From an uncultured Clostridium sp. (GTDB lineage Bacteria; Bacillota; Clostridia; TANB77; CAG-508), in NCBI GenBank assembly GCA_900554365.1, contig USGY01000004.1, positions 21,889 to 85,888 on the forward strand: a DNA stretch of 64,000 nt, in the 5' to 3' direction. This document shows, piece by piece, positions 44,470-54,478 of this stretch (position 1 is the first letter of the stretch; every line of letters starts with the position of its first letter). The notes under the pieces were generated by a model that made no database searches, had not been told where the DNA came from, and was given only the letters and a program-made list of their open reading frames with translations. The position numbers were made by a program, and so were the translations under genes.

Positions 44470-46106
44470 TTAATATATTTTTAGTTTTTCTAGTATTGTG
44501 CATATTTTATTTCCAGCAGGTAGTGTTTGTATTTCTTTTTTTGTAAAGATTTTCAAAGCTACTACTGCTAATCCATAAATTATTACTGCAACTAGTATTG
44601 CTATTATTGTAGCCATTTTTGTAGCAATTATTCCTGAAAGTATCAAATATACAAAATATGAACATATTCCCATTATTGCAGTTGCTATTGCTGGTTTTAT
44701 TATATATTTCATTGCTGGTAGTTTTAATTTAAATGCTTTCTTTAAACACATTATTGATATTGAAAATGCTATTAAGTGACATGCTACTGAAGCCCATGCT
44801 GCTCCATTTACTCCTATTGATGGTATTGGAACTAATATTAAATTTAATATTAATTTTGCTATTACGCCGTATTCCAAGTGAAATTGCTGGAATTCTTAAT
44901 AATCCATATCCTTGTAACGCCCCATTTATTGTTTGGTCTAATATTGTAAATATTATCGTTAAAGCACTTATTTGTAATATTACAGCTCCATCACTTGCAT
45001 TAGGATACAACAATCCTAGTATTGGTCCTGCAAATACTATCATTCCTACAGTACATGGTAAACCTATTAACATTGAAATTAATAATGAAAATGATGTTTT
45101 GTGTTCTATTGTTTTTCTATCTTTTTTAGCTTTTGCTGCAGCAATTGCTGGAACCAAAGCTGTTGAAAATGCTACATTTATTGACAAAGGTAAACTTGTT
45201 AATGTATCAACTTTACCTCCTAATATTCCATATTGTCTAACCGCTTCGTCTGCTGGTAAAAAGTCTTTTAGACTCCTTACTACTGTAAATGAATCTATGT
45301 TCTTATTTAGTGATGACATTATCGCTGTTAGTGCAATTGGTAAAGATACTAATAAAATCTTTTTTATAATATTTCTTACTCTTTCGTATTTATAATTTAC
45401 TGTATTTTTTATTTCTTCTGCTATTTCTTTTCTTCTTACTTTATAATATAAGACTAGGTATCCAAAACCTGTTAAGGTTGCAAGTGTTGTTGCAAGTGTT
45501 GCTCCAGCTGCCATCCATTCTGTTGATACATTTGAAGCTATAGCAACTATTTCTACTAAAATAATTGTTAAAGCTGTTTTAAACACTTGCTCCAATGTTT
45601 GTGACCTTGCTGTCGCTTTTATATTTTGTCTTCCGTTAAAATATCCTCTCATTACAGATGCAATGGCAACAAAAAATATTGCTGGTGATAATGCAACTAA
45701 AGTCATTTCTGCTTCTGGAATTTGTAGCCAATCTACAGCTATCATATGAGCTCCAAAAAATAACATTAATGTTCCTACTAAACCTATTACAGAAAATGTT
45801 ACAAATGCTATTTTAAATATTCTATATGCTCCTTTATGATCTCCGTAGTGCAACTCTTTCTGAAACAAGTTTGGCTATTGCATTTGGTACACCAATTGAA
45901 GAAATTGTTAAAAGCATTGCATATATTTGATAACTTGCTGAAACAATTCCATTTCCCTTGTCTCCAAAGCCTTCTCTATTTGTTAAATATAAATTATAAA
46001 CTAAACCTAATACTTTTATTAATACTTGTGAGAAAATTAAGGTTATAACACTTTGCATAAAGGTTTCTTTTTTTAATCCTTTATCTAGTGAATCCTGTTT
46101 AGCCAT
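44470..46106 (-). CDS. SpoVB/MurJ-type flippase, two +1 shifts at CGG
   Basis: Three frames make one MOP-family transporter. Skipping the C of CGG at 45845-45843 and at 44869-44867 gives one continuous 544-residue protein, a normal size for the SpoVB family. About 14 membrane helices are seen with NLYLTNREGFGDKGNG, PNAIAKLVSERVALGDHKGAYRIFK and LPLSINVAFSTALVPAIAAAKA. SpoVB-type proteins flip lipid-linked peptidoglycan or polysaccharide precursors. No other stop or indel interrupts the 1.6 kb, so random decay is unlikely. Confidence 0.88.
44867..44869 (-). other. CGG +1 shift site 2 in the flippase
   Basis: The codons read CTT GGA ATA CGG CGT AAT. Skipping the C gives GGA ATA GGC GTA ATA GCA, joining PAISLGI to GVIAKLILNL as expected for a continuous membrane helix. 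Confidence 0.78.
45843..45845 (-). other. CGG +1 shift site 1 in the flippase
   Basis: The codons read GTT GCA CTA CGG AGA TCA TAA. Skipping the C gives CTA GGA GAT CAT AAA GGA, restoring SERVALGDHKGAYRIFK, the family's usual segment. Without a shift translation stops two codons later. Confidence 0.8.
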
Positions 46107-46151
46107 TATATCACCTCATGTATTATTATTATTCACATCTCCCTTTAATTA

Positions 46152-47078
46152 CTACATATTTTTATCAATATTAGGTAATAATTGTTTCTTTCTTGAAACT
46201 ACACCTTCTAAAAAAGCTCTATTATTTTCTAGTTTTTTATCAAATGCTGTTTCTACTACATTTGCTTTATTTCCTAATGATATAATTTCAGAATTACTAT
46301 TTAATATATCTGTAATTGCTAATACAAATAATGATAATCCTTTTTTATCTATTTCTTTTTGCATTGCTGCTTCTAGTTCTGCTTGTCTTTTTAATACTTC
46401 TGGAATACTTACTGTATTTACTTGTGCTATAACAAATTTAGCCCCATTTTTATCTAAGTCTTTAGCATCTAAATTTACTAATTGTTCTGCTGTAAAGTCG
46501 TCTAAATCTGTACCTGCTTTTAACATTTCTAATCCATAAGCTTTTATATCTATTCCAGCTATTTTTTCTAATTCATCTAATGCTTTAACATCATGTTCTG
46601 TTGTTGTTGGTGATTTTAATATTAATGTATCTGACATTATGCAACTTGCCATTAATATTGCTTCTTCTTTACTTATTTCTATTCCATTTGCTTTGTAATC
46701 TTCAAATAATATTGTTGATGTACATCCATATGGCCTAGCTGTATAGTATAATGGTTCTGATGTTTCAAAGTTTGCAATTCTATGATGATCTACTACTTCT
46801 ACTATTTTTGCTTTTTCTATTCCTTTAACTGATTGACCAAATTCATTGTGATCCACCATTATTACTTCTTGTCCTTCTTCAACGCTTTCTACTAATTCTG
46901 GTACTTCTATTTTTAAATAATTTAATACATATGCTGTTTCTTTATTTACCATTCCTAATCTTACTGCTCTACAATTTGTATTACCTTTTTTATGTTCTAG
47001 TCTTTCTTTTACTAAACTTGAACCTATTGCATCTGTATCTGGATTTTTATGTCCAAATATAAATATCTCTTTTTCCAT
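46152..47078 (-). CDS. ppaC: Manganese-dependent inorganic pyrophosphatase
   Basis: The 308-residue family II (DHH) pyrophosphatase has the metal ligands in FGHKNPDTDAIGSS, VDHNE and VVDHHRIANFET. The C-terminal DHHA2 domain holds the SRKKQ motif (VVSRKKQLLP). It hydrolyses pyrophosphate and drives biosynthetic reactions forward. It follows the flippase region on the same strand. Start by AGGAGAATG-type spacing. Confidence 0.95.
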   Translation of the reverse strand: MEKEIFIFGHKNPDTDAIGSSLVKERLEHKKGNTNCRAVRLGMVNKETAYVLNYLKIEVPELVESVEEGQEVIMVDHNEFGQSVKGIEKAKIVEVVDHHRIANFETSEPLYYTARPYGCTSTILFEDYKANGIEISKEEAILMASCIMSDTLILKSPTTTEHDVKALDELEKIAGIDIKAYGLEMLKAGTDLDDFTAEQLVNLDAKDLDKNGAKFVIAQVNTVSIPEVLKRQAELEAAMQKEIDKKGLSLFVLAITDILNSNSEIISLGNKANVVETAFDKKLENNRAFLEGVVSRKKQLLPNIDKNM

Positions 47079-47179
47079 TTTACATTCTCCTATCTATAAT
47101 ACTTTTATTTTTTCACGTATTGAAATTATATCTTTTTTGAGCTTATTTGTCAATTCCTACATACCATTTATAAAGTATA

Positions 47180-47210
47180 AACCAGCCATTTTCAATTAAT
47201 ATGGCTGGTT
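47180..47210 (-). terminator. Hairpin terminator after hslO
   Basis: The 10-bp stem AACCAGCCAT / ATGGCTGGTT lies just after hslO. The T run is weak. Confidence 0.55.
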
Positions 47211-47215
47211 CTTAT

Positions 47216-48097
47216 TTATTTTATACTATCTAATATTTCTTGTAGTTCTTGTTTATTAAAATTGTATTTTTTATTACAAAATTGACAAACTAATTCTGCT
47301 TTTTCATCTTTAGTTATAATATCATATAAATCTTTTTTTCCTATACTAGTTAATGCATTTTTCATTTTTTCTTTTGAACAATCACATTTATATACTAGAT
47401 TTATGTTATCTTGTAATACTTTTACATTTTTATCTCCAGTTACTTTTTTGGCTATTTCAACTAAACTTAAATTTTCATCTAACATTTTTGAAATTGCCCC
47501 AGCTGCAAAAATTGATTTTTCTACATTACTTATTTCTTCATCTGTTGCATCTGGCATTGGTGTAATTAAATATCCTCCCGCTTTTCTTACTCCATTTTTA
47601 TCAACTAATACTCCTAAAGCAACAGCTGATTGTCTTTGCTCAGAATTAACAAAATAGTTTGTAAAGTCATCTGCTAATTCTCCTGAAGTTAATGGTGATA
47701 CTCCGATATATGGTTCTTTTAATCCAATATCTTTTATTACATTTATATATCCGTCTTGTCCTACGGCTCCGCCTACATCCAATTTTCCAAATTCATTTAA
47801 AGGTAAATCTACATATGGATTATGTACATATCCTTTTACTTCTGGAGTGTTATTTGCAACTGCTAACATTCCTCCTATTGGTCCATTTGCTTTTATTTGT
47901 ATTGTTAATTTATCTTCCTTGTTTTTCATTTCTTGTCCCATTATTGATGTAATTGTAAGTAATCTACCAAATGCTGCTGTTGAAAGTGGGCTTAAATCAT
48001 GTATTTTTCTTGCTTTTTCAACTAATTCTGTTGTATTTGCACATATTATTGATACTTTTCCGTTATATGCTAAAAGTCTTATTATTTTATCTGCCAT
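47216..48097 (-). CDS. hslO: Redox-regulated chaperone Hsp33
   Basis: The 293-residue protein has the Hsp33 core (GRLLTITSIMGQEM, KANGPIGGMLAVAN, VGQDGYINVIKDIG) and a C-terminal zinc switch with the cysteines CDC and CQFC. Oxidation releases zinc and activates the holdase. The ATG at 48097 is chosen because AAAGG lies 9 bases before it; the ATG at 48106 touches the site. Confidence 0.95.
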   Translation of the reverse strand: MADKIIRLLAYNGKVSIICANTTELVEKARKIHDLSPLSTAAFGRLLTITSIMGQEMKNKEDKLTIQIKANGPIGGMLAVANNTPEVKGYVHNPYVDLPLNEFGKLDVGGAVGQDGYINVIKDIGLKEPYIGVSPLTSGELADDFTNYFVNSEQRQSAVALGVLVDKNGVRKAGGYLITPMPDATDEEISNVEKSIFAAGAISKMLDENLSLVEIAKKVTGDKNVKVLQDNINLVYKCDCSKEKMKNALTSIGKKDLYDIITKDEKAELVCQFCNKKYNFNKQELQEILDSIK

Positions 48098-48117
48098 TTT
48101 TTTCATCCTTTCTTTTT

Positions 48118-48143
48118 ATAAAAAAAGTCCCCTTAAGGGACCT
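48118..48143 (-). terminator. Intrinsic terminator after the TagO-rubredoxin gene
   Basis: The stem GTCCC / GGGAC (extended by AAAA/TTTT) is followed on the minus strand by seven T, directly after the stop codon. Confidence 0.75.
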
Positions 48144-48144
48144 T

Positions 48145-49389
48145 TTATTGATGTAATTCCTGAAACATATCTTTTCCTTCTCCACATACTGGACAAACCC
48201 AATTATCTGGTAAATCTTCAAATTGTGTTCCAGGTTTTATTCCCGCTTTTTCGTTTCCGAACTTTGGATTATAAATATATTTACATTCAATACATTCATA
48301 TCTTTGATTTTCTTCGTCTGAATGCTCTTCTTGAAAATTCCTATATCCTAATCCTATTGCTACTATTACCATTAATAAGAATGATAATGCTTTCCAAATT
48401 CCACTGTCTAATAGAATTACAGCAAATATTCCAAATATTGCACTTATTCCATATAAAATTAAAACAGCTTGTTTTTGGCTAAATCCTTTTGCTACTATTC
48501 TGTGATGTAAATGTCCTTTGTCTGCCTTGAATATGGCTTTTATTGATTTTCCTTTTATTAATCTTCTTATTATTGCCCATAATGTATCAAATATTGGTAA
48601 TCCTAAAACAATAAGTGGTAATACTATAACTGCTGCAGTATATGTTTTAGCTACACCTAATATTGCTATAATTGATATTGCATATCCTAAAAAGTTTGAT
48701 CCTGTGTCACCAATAAATGTTTTTGCTGGTGAAAAATTAAATGGTAAAAATCCAACTAATGCTCCTGCAAGTGCAGTTATTAATATAATTGCTACCATTG
48801 GAGAACCATTTAATACAAATATTATTAATAATGATACTGCAGATATTACTGATATTCCTGCTGATAGTCCATCTAATCCATCAATCAAATTTATTGCATT
48901 TGTAACTCCTACTATCCATATTATTGTTACTAATGCTGATAAAACTTCTCCTAATTCTGATGCTTGTACAAATGCAAAATCTATACTTCCAATTCGTATT
49001 CCAAACATTACTGCCACTATTGCGGCTAATACTTGTCCTGTAAGTTTGGTAAGTGGTTTTATAGTTTTTATATCATCTATTATGCATGTTATACCAATTA
49101 TTACTATTCCAAGGAACATTCCTATTAATTTTATTCCATAATTTTCAGGTCCATTTAATACTATTGTATCTTCTAATGTCATTACTATTAATAAGTATAT
49201 TACAGAAACTAAAAATCCTAATATAACTGCTGGACCACCAAATTTAGGCATTGCTCTTTTATGCATTCTTCTTTCATCTTTAGGTACATCTACTGCTCCA
49301 ATTTTTTTTGCTATTTTTATAGTGTACGGTGTTGCCATAAAGGTTACTATAAACGCTAGCAAAAAGGCGATTGCTACATCTCCCCACAT
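48145..49389 (-). CDS. GlcNAc-1-phosphate transferase with C-terminal rubredoxin
   Basis: The 414-residue protein is a fusion. Residues 1 to about 345 are a polytopic glycosyltransferase family 4 enzyme (TagO/WecA-like) with [39 protein letters not shown] and KGHLHHRI. Such enzymes attach GlcNAc-1-P to undecaprenyl phosphate, starting teichoic acid or polysaccharide synthesis. Residues about 360-414 form a complete rubredoxin with [22 protein letters not shown] and [10 protein letters not shown]. The frame is continuous with no sign of an internal start with a binding site. It is 14 bases after rpiB. Confidence 0.9.
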   Translation of the reverse strand: MWGDVAIAFLLAFIVTFMATPYTIKIAKKIGAVDVPKDERRMHKRAMPKFGGPAVILGFLVSVIYLLIVMTLEDTIVLNGPENYGIKLIGMFLGIVIIGITCIIDDIKTIKPLTKLTGQVLAAIVAVMFGIRIGSIDFAFVQASELGEVLSALVTIIWIVGVTNAINLIDGLDGLSAGISVISAVSLLIIFVLNGSPMVAIILITALAGALVGFLPFNFSPAKTFIGDTGSNFLGYAISIIAILGVAKTYTAAVIVLPLIVLGLPIFDTLWAIIRRLIKGKSIKAIFKADKGHLHHRIVAKGFSQKQAVLILYGISAIFGIFAVILLDSGIWKALSFLLMVIVAIGLGYRNFQEEHSDEENQRYECIECKYIYNPKFGNEKAGIKPGTQFEDLPDNWVCPVCGEGKDMFQELHQ

Positions 49390-49403
49390 ACGCTAGTCCT
49401 CCT

Positions 49404-49850
49404 TTATTTCATATTACGATTTTCTATTTCTTCTATTAATTTTACTCTTTCTAAATGACGTCCACCTTCAAATTCTGTGGCTAACCACATTCTTAAAACT
49501 AATATTGCTTCACTTGTTGTAAGGTCATCTGCTCCCATTGCTAAAATATTGCTGTCATTGTGTAATCTAGAATATTTTGCTGTGTATTCATTATGGCATA
49601 ATGCACATCTTATTCCTTTAAATTTATTTGCACATATTGACATTCCGATTCCTGAACGGCATATTAATATTCCTTGTTCATATTCTTTAGTTTGAACTGC
49701 TTTTGCTACTTTTTCTGCTATATCTGGATAGTCTACTGTCTCTTCATCTTGACATCCAAAATCCTTATATTCTATATCTTTTTCATCTAAATATTTTTCT
49801 ACTTCTTTTTTTAATCTATATCCTCCATGGTCACATCCAATTGCTATCAT
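49404..49850 (-). CDS. rpiB: Ribose-5-phosphate isomerase B
   Basis: The 148-residue RpiB/LacAB-family protein has MIAIGCDHGGYRLKKEV, the active-site Cys region CRSGIGMSICANKFKGIRCALCHN and NDSNILAMGADDL. It interconverts ribose-5-phosphate and ribulose-5-phosphate. It heads an operon with the GlcNAc-1-P transferase, an order seen in other Firmicutes. Confidence 0.93.
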   Translation of the reverse strand: MIAIGCDHGGYRLKKEVEKYLDEKDIEYKDFGCQDEETVDYPDIAEKVAKAVQTKEYEQGILICRSGIGMSICANKFKGIRCALCHNEYTAKYSRLHNDSNILAMGADDLTTSEAILVLRMWLATEFEGGRHLERVKLIEEIENRNMK

Positions 49851-49922
49851 ATGTATCCCTCCATTCCTTTTTTCAATATATCACAAAATTCTTTTTATTA
49901 CAATAATTATTTTAAAATTTGC

Positions 49923-49951
49923 TTGCATTTTCCCCCGAAACATGTTAAAAT
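49923..49951 (+). promoter_or_regulatory. Sigma-A promoter for rpsT
   Basis: TTGCAT at 49923-49928 and TAAAAT at 49946-49951 are separated by 17 bases. Confidence 0.65.
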
Positions 49952-49997
49952 AGTATATGTTATAGCGTAATACTTAATTGAAGGAGGTGCCTTAAGA

Positions 49998-50264
49998 ATG
50001 CCAAATATTAAATCAGCAAAAAAGAGAGTTAAAATAATTGAAAAGAAAACTTTAAGAAATAATATGATAAAATCTGCTTATAAAACAGCAGTTAGAAAAT
50101 TTAACGAAGCTGTAGAAGCTGGTAATGTTGAAGAAGCTAAAGTTTTATTATCAGAAGCTAGCAAAAAAATAGACCAAGCTTGTACAAAAGGTGTTATTGT
50201 AAAAAACACAGCAGCTAGAAAAAAATCTAACTTATCAAAAAAATTAAATGCAGCAATGGCTTAG
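49998..50264 (+). CDS. rpsT: 30S ribosomal protein S20
   Basis: The 88-residue helical, lysine-rich protein has [16 protein letters not shown] and [15 protein letters not shown], typical of S20, which binds the 5' domain of 16S rRNA. A very strong AAGGAGGTG site precedes the ATG. Monocistronic with a terminator. Confidence 0.97.
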   Translation: MPNIKSAKKRVKIIEKKTLRNNMIKSAYKTAVRKFNEAVEAGNVEEAKVLLSEASKKIDQACTKGVIVKNTAARKKSNLSKKLNAAMA

Positions 50265-50298
50265 GCTAAATAAAGATTATGCATAGTTTTTATTTTAA

Positions 50299-50326
50299 AA
50301 AAAGCGATTTTAATATCGCTTTTTTG
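50299..50326 (+). terminator. Intrinsic terminator after rpsT
   Basis: The stem AAAGCGAT / ATCGCTTT with a 5-base loop is followed by a T run. Confidence 0.8.
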
Positions 50327-50358
50327 TTTGTCTTATAGCATTAATTTCCATTGCAAAT

Positions 50359-50396
50359 AAAATCACCTCATGTTAATATCAATATGAGGTGATTTT
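50359..50396 (+). promoter_or_regulatory. Hairpin sequestering a ribosome binding site
   Basis: A perfect 13-bp inverted repeat AAAATCACCTCAT / ATGAGGTGATTTT has its 3' arm containing the GAGGTG binding site of the next gene. It could hide that site or act as a terminator, since TTTTT follows. Confidence 0.6.
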
Positions 50397-50397
50397 T

Positions 50398-50649
50398 ATG
50401 TTTAAAAAAATCTTTAATATGTATAAAGAGTTTGAAAAAATCACTATAAAAATTTTAAACAATGGATTAAAATTTTGCTTTATTTTATCATTTTTTTCAT
50501 CTATTGTCTTACTTTATTATATGTTGATTTTTCAAACTCCAATTTTATTTTACATAGGTATTAATATTTTTAGACTTAGCTTAATATTTGCTGCTGAATT
50601 TATTATTTGCAGTTTTGTTGCTGATGGAATTAAAAAACAATTAATTTAA
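50398..50649 (+). CDS. Small two-helix membrane protein, unknown
   Basis: The 83-residue protein has an amphipathic, basic N-terminus and two membrane helices (FILSFFSSIVLLYYMLIF and FYIGINIFRLSLIFAAEFIIC). I recognise no family. The ATG at 50398 is chosen for its GAGGTG site. The first start three codons earlier lies inside the hairpin. Its end overlaps gatB by 9 bases on the other strand. The binding site is locked in a hairpin, so expression may be conditional. Confidence 0.6.
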   Translation: MFKKIFNMYKEFEKITIKILNNGLKFCFILSFFSSIVLLYYMLIFQTPILFYIGINIFRLSLIFAAEFIICSFVADGIKKQLI

Positions 50650-52080
50650 TTCCTCTAAGAACATTTTATTAAGCATTTGTGGGTTAGCTTTTCCACGTGT
50701 TTCTTTCATAGCTTGTCCTACCAAGAATCCTAAGGCTTTTTGTTTTCCTGCTTTGTAGTCTGCTACTGATTGAGGGTTGTTTTCTAATACTCTTAAAACA
50801 ACGTCTTTTATAGCACCTTCATCAGAAATTTGTACCCATCCTTTTTCATCTATTATGTCTTCAGGATCTCTTGGATGTTCAAACATTTCTACTAATACTT
50901 TTTTAGCTATACTTGAACTTATTGTTCCTTTATCTATTAATGTTACTAATTTTGCCAATTGTTTACTATCAAATGGTATTTGAATTGGTTCCATTTCTGT
51001 TTCATTTAATATTCTTGATATATCTGATATAATCCAGTTATTTACCGCTTTTGGATTATTACATATTTTACTTGCTTCTTCAAATAAATCAGATAAGTAT
51101 TTTGAAGATGTTATAATATTTGCATCTTTTTCTGATAATCCATATTCAGTTAAATATCTTTGTTTTCTACTTTCAGGTAATTCAGGTAATGTTTTTCTTA
51201 TATTTTCTATATATTCATCTGAAAGTTTTATTGCAACTAAATCTGGGTCTGGGAAATAACGATAATCTTGAGCATCCTCTTTGTCTCTCATTGGGAATGT
51301 TTTTCCTGATACATCATCCCATCTTAACGTTTCTTGTTCTATTACTCCACCATCTTCGATTACATCTATTTGTCTTTCCACTTCATATTCAATTGCTCTT
51401 ACAATACTTCTAAATGAGTTCATATTTTTCATTTCTGTACGTGTTCCAAGTTTTGTTTCTCCTTTTTTTCTAACAGAAACATTTACATCAGCTCTTAATG
51501 AACCTTCTTGCATTTTACAGTCAGAAACTTCTATATATTCTAGTATTGATTTCAATTTTTTCATATAACGCTCTACTTCTCCAGCACTTCTTAAATCTGG
51601 TTCAGATACCATTTCTATTAATGGAACTCCAGCTCTGTTCAAGTCTACTAAACTTCCTCCACCAAATTCATCATGGTTTAATTTTCCTGCGTCTTCTTCT
51701 ATATGAATTCTAAGTAATCTAATTTTTTTCTTATTTCCTTCATCATCTTCAATTTCTACATATCCATGATTACATAAAGGTTTATCAAATTGAGATATTT
51801 GATATGCTTTTGGAAGATCTGGATAGAAATAATTTTTTCTATCATTTTTACTATCTTTTGAAATTTCACAATTTGTCGCAAGTCCTGCTTTTACAGCATA
51901 TTCAACTACTTTTTCATTAAGTACTGGTAATGTTCCTGGCATTGCCATACAAATTGGACAAGTATGTGTATTAGGAGCTGCACCAAAACTTGTTGGACAT
52001 GAACAAAATATTTTTGTTTTGGTAGAAAGTTCTGCATGAACTTCTAGTCCTATTATTACTTCATAATCATTTCTTGACAT
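50641..52080 (-). CDS. gatB: Asp/Glu-tRNA amidotransferase subunit B
   Basis: The 479-residue kinase/tRNA-binding subunit has VIIGLEVHAELSTKTKIFC, PTSFGAAPNTHTCPICMAMPG and YFYPDLPKAYQISQ. The C-terminal YqeY-like tail binds tRNA. With GatA and GatC it converts Glu-tRNA-Gln (and Asp-tRNA-Asn) to the amide. Last gene of gatCAB. Confidence 0.97.
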   Translation of the reverse strand: MSRNDYEVIIGLEVHAELSTKTKIFCSCPTSFGAAPNTHTCPICMAMPGTLPVLNEKVVEYAVKAGLATNCEISKDSKNDRKNYFYPDLPKAYQISQFDKPLCNHGYVEIEDDEGNKKKIRLLRIHIEEDAGKLNHDEFGGGSLVDLNRAGVPLIEMVSEPDLRSAGEVERYMKKLKSILEYIEVSDCKMQEGSLRADVNVSVRKKGETKLGTRTEMKNMNSFRSIVRAIEYEVERQIDVIEDGGVIEQETLRWDDVSGKTFPMRDKEDAQDYRYFPDPDLVAIKLSDEYIENIRKTLPELPESRKQRYLTEYGLSEKDANIITSSKYLSDLFEEASKICNNPKAVNNWIISDISRILNETEMEPIQIPFDSKQLAKLVTLIDKGTISSSIAKKVLVEMFEHPRDPEDIIDEKGWVQISDEGAIKDVVLRVLENNPQSVADYKAGKQKALGFLVGQAMKETRGKANPQMLNKMFLEELN

Positions 52081-52121
52081 ATAATTTCTCCTTTTCTAAT
52101 CTATAATTTTGCATGTACATT

Positions 52122-53591
52122 TTATTTTTTAAATTCAGGTTCATAATTTTCTCTAAATTTGATTTTTTGTTCAAATGTATAAGCTGCATTTAAAATTGTT
52201 TCTTCACAGAAGCTATTTCCTATTAATTGCATACCTATTGGCATACCTTGTGAATCAACTCCACATGGTACTGATATTCCTGGAAGTCCAGCAATATTTA
52301 CTGATACTGTACATATATCTGCTAAATACATTTCTAATGGATTATTTGATTTAGAACCTATATCAAATGCTACTGTTGGTGATGTTGGTGTCAAAATAAC
52401 ATCATATTTTTCAAAAGCTTTATTAAATTCATTCATTACTAATGTACGAACTTGTTGAGCTTTTTTATAATATGCATCATAATATCCTGATGATAATACA
52501 TATGTTCCAAGTATAATTCTTCTTTTTACTTCTGGTCCAAATCCTTCACTTCTAGATTTTTTGTATAAATCACGTAAATTTTTAAATTCTGGTGTTCTAT
52601 ATGTATATCTAATTCCATCAAATCTACCTAAGTTTGAACTTGCTTCTGCACAAGCTATTATGTAATATGTAGCTAAAGAATATTTTGCAATGTCTAATGA
52701 AATTTCTTCAACTTCAGCACCTAGTTCTTTATATGTTTCAATTGCCTTCTCTAATGATGCTTTTACTTCGGCATTTATACCTTCTCCAAAGAATTCTTTT
52801 GGAACAGCTATTTTTAGACCTTTAACATCATTTTTTAAAGCTTTTGTATAATCCTTTTTTTCTATATTCATTGATGTAGTATCCTTTTCATCATGTCCTG
52901 CAATTATATTTAATAATATTGCAGCATCTCTAACATCTTTAGTTATAGGACCAATTTGGTCTAATGATGAAGCAAAAGCTACTAATCCATATCTTGATAC
53001 TAAACCATATGTTGGTTTTAATCCAACAACTCCACAAAAGCTTGATGGTTGTCTTATTGAACCTCCTGTGTCTGATCCTAAAGCCCATGGTACCATTCTA
53101 GAAGCAACTGCAGCCGCACTTCCTCCTGATGATCCTCCTGGTACTTTATTTAAATTCCATGGATTTCTTGTTTTCTTAAAATATGAATATTCTGTTGAAC
53201 CTCCCATTGCAAATTCATCCATATTTAATTTACCTAAATTTATTAATTCCTTCGCATTTACCTTGTCCATAGCTGTTGCATTATAAGGTGATACGAAATT
53301 TTCTAACATTTTTGAACTACATGTTGTTTTTATTCCTTTTGTACAAATATTATCTTTTATACCTATTGGAATACCAGCTAGTTCATTTGATGCTTTTCCA
53401 TTTTTTCTTTCTTCATCTATTTTTTTTGCTTGTTCTAAAGCACTTTCAGTTAATTTTGTAACAAAGGCTTGAACATCGTCTTCTTTTTCAGCAATTCTGT
53501 CTGTATATGCTTTTGTTATTTCTGTTACAGTTAATTCTTTATTTTGTAATTTTTCCTGTAATTCGTGAACTGTTAATTTTGTAATATCCAT
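52122..53591 (-). CDS. gatA: Asp/Glu-tRNA amidotransferase subunit A
   Basis: The 489-residue amidase has the Ser-cisSer-Lys signature: [11 protein letters not shown] (Lys), [16 protein letters not shown] (cis-Ser) and [17 protein letters not shown] (Ser nucleophile). It frees ammonia from glutamine for the GatB site. It lies 42 bases after gatC. Confidence 0.97.
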   Translation of the reverse strand: MDITKLTVHELQEKLQNKELTVTEITKAYTDRIAEKEDDVQAFVTKLTESALEQAKKIDEERKNGKASNELAGIPIGIKDNICTKGIKTTCSSKMLENFVSPYNATAMDKVNAKELINLGKLNMDEFAMGGSTEYSYFKKTRNPWNLNKVPGGSSGGSAAAVASRMVPWALGSDTGGSIRQPSSFCGVVGLKPTYGLVSRYGLVAFASSLDQIGPITKDVRDAAILLNIIAGHDEKDTTSMNIEKKDYTKALKNDVKGLKIAVPKEFFGEGINAEVKASLEKAIETYKELGAEVEEISLDIAKYSLATYYIIACAEASSNLGRFDGIRYTYRTPEFKNLRDLYKKSRSEGFGPEVKRRIILGTYVLSSGYYDAYYKKAQQVRTLVMNEFNKAFEKYDVILTPTSPTVAFDIGSKSNNPLEMYLADICTVSVNIAGLPGISVPCGVDSQGMPIGMQLIGNSFCEETILNAAYTFEQKIKFRENYEPEFKK

Positions 53592-53633
53592 ATTTACCTC
53601 CTAGATTTTTATTTGAAAATATGCCGTTATTTA

Positions 53634-53921
53634 TTAGTTTATAACTCTTGGTATTTTAAACATATTTTGATCTTGATCTGGTGCATTTTGTAATAAGCTC
53701 TTTGTATCTTCAAATACTTTTATTTCATCTTTTCTAAATACATTTTTTGCCTCATGTGCTCCAATTGTTATATCTAAATTTTCTACTGGTGCATTATTTA
53801 CTATTTCTGCGAAATTCAATATATCTTGTAAGTTTTCTAGATATTTATCTACCTCATTTTCTTCTAAGTATAAATTAGCTAAATTAGCTATATGTAAAAT
53901 TTCTTCTTTACTTACTGTCAT
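53634..53921 (-). CDS. gatC: Asp/Glu-tRNA amidotransferase subunit C
   Basis: The 95-residue protein has the GatC pattern VSKEEILHIANLANLYLEENE, FAEIVNNAPVENL and FRKDEIK. It wraps around GatA and stabilises the GatAB complex. First gene of gatCAB. Confidence 0.95.
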   Translation of the reverse strand: MTVSKEEILHIANLANLYLEENEVDKYLENLQDILNFAEIVNNAPVENLDITIGAHEAKNVFRKDEIKVFEDTKSLLQNAPDQDQNMFKIPRVIN

Positions 53922-53973
53922 AAGAACTCATCTCCTTATTCTTTTTTATGTGTCTTATTATATACTTTTTTAC

Positions 53974-54003
53974 ATAAAAAAACAAGCCCAAATAGGCTTG
54001 TTT
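53974..54003 (-). terminator. Intrinsic terminator after rplL
   Basis: The 9-bp stem AAACAAGCC / GGCTTGTTT is followed on the minus strand by a run of T. Confidence 0.85.
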
Positions 54004-54046
54004 TTCGTGTTTTATTGATTTTTCCACATATAATTGTAAACATAAA

Positions 54047-54412
54047 TTATTGTAATTCAATAACAGCTCCAACTTCTGTGAATTTAGCTTTTAATTCTTC
54101 AGCTTCGTCTTTGTTAACTCCTTCTTTAATTGTTTTTGGAGCTCCATCAACTAATTCTTTAGCTTCTTTTAATCCTAATCCTGTAGCGTCTCTAACTACT
54201 TTGATTACTTTAATTTTTTGATCTCCTGCTTCTTTTAAAACAACATTGAATGATGTTTTTTCTTCAGCTGCTGCTGCAGCTCCTCCAGCTGCTGGTGCAG
54301 CTGCTGCTACTGCAGATACTCCATATTTTTCTTCAATAGCTTTTACTAAATCATTTAATTCAACTACTGTTAAGCTATCGATTTCTTCGATTAATTTTTC
54401 TATTTTTTCCAT
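54047..54412 (-). CDS. rplL: 50S ribosomal protein L7/L12
   Basis: The 121-residue stalk protein has an N-terminal dimerisation helix, an alanine-rich hinge (about 35-52) and a C-terminal domain with [20 protein letters not shown], which recruits translation factors. It follows rplJ. Confidence 0.98.
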   Translation of the reverse strand: MEKIEKLIEEIDSLTVVELNDLVKAIEEKYGVSAVAAAAPAAGGAAAAAEEKTSFNVVLKEAGDQKIKVIKVVRDATGLGLKEAKELVDGAPKTIKEGVNKDEAEELKAKFTEVGAVIELQ

Positions 54413-54478
54413 TTTAAAATCCTCCTATATTTTATTTTGAAAGTTTTACTTTCTTAAATTTATTTTTGCAGATATAAA

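Noticed and set aside
44470..46106. Treating the flippase as an ordinary pseudogene
   Set aside because: Only two disruptions occur in 1.6 kb, both at CGG and of the same kind; random decay would give varied lesions. Not excluded without reads.
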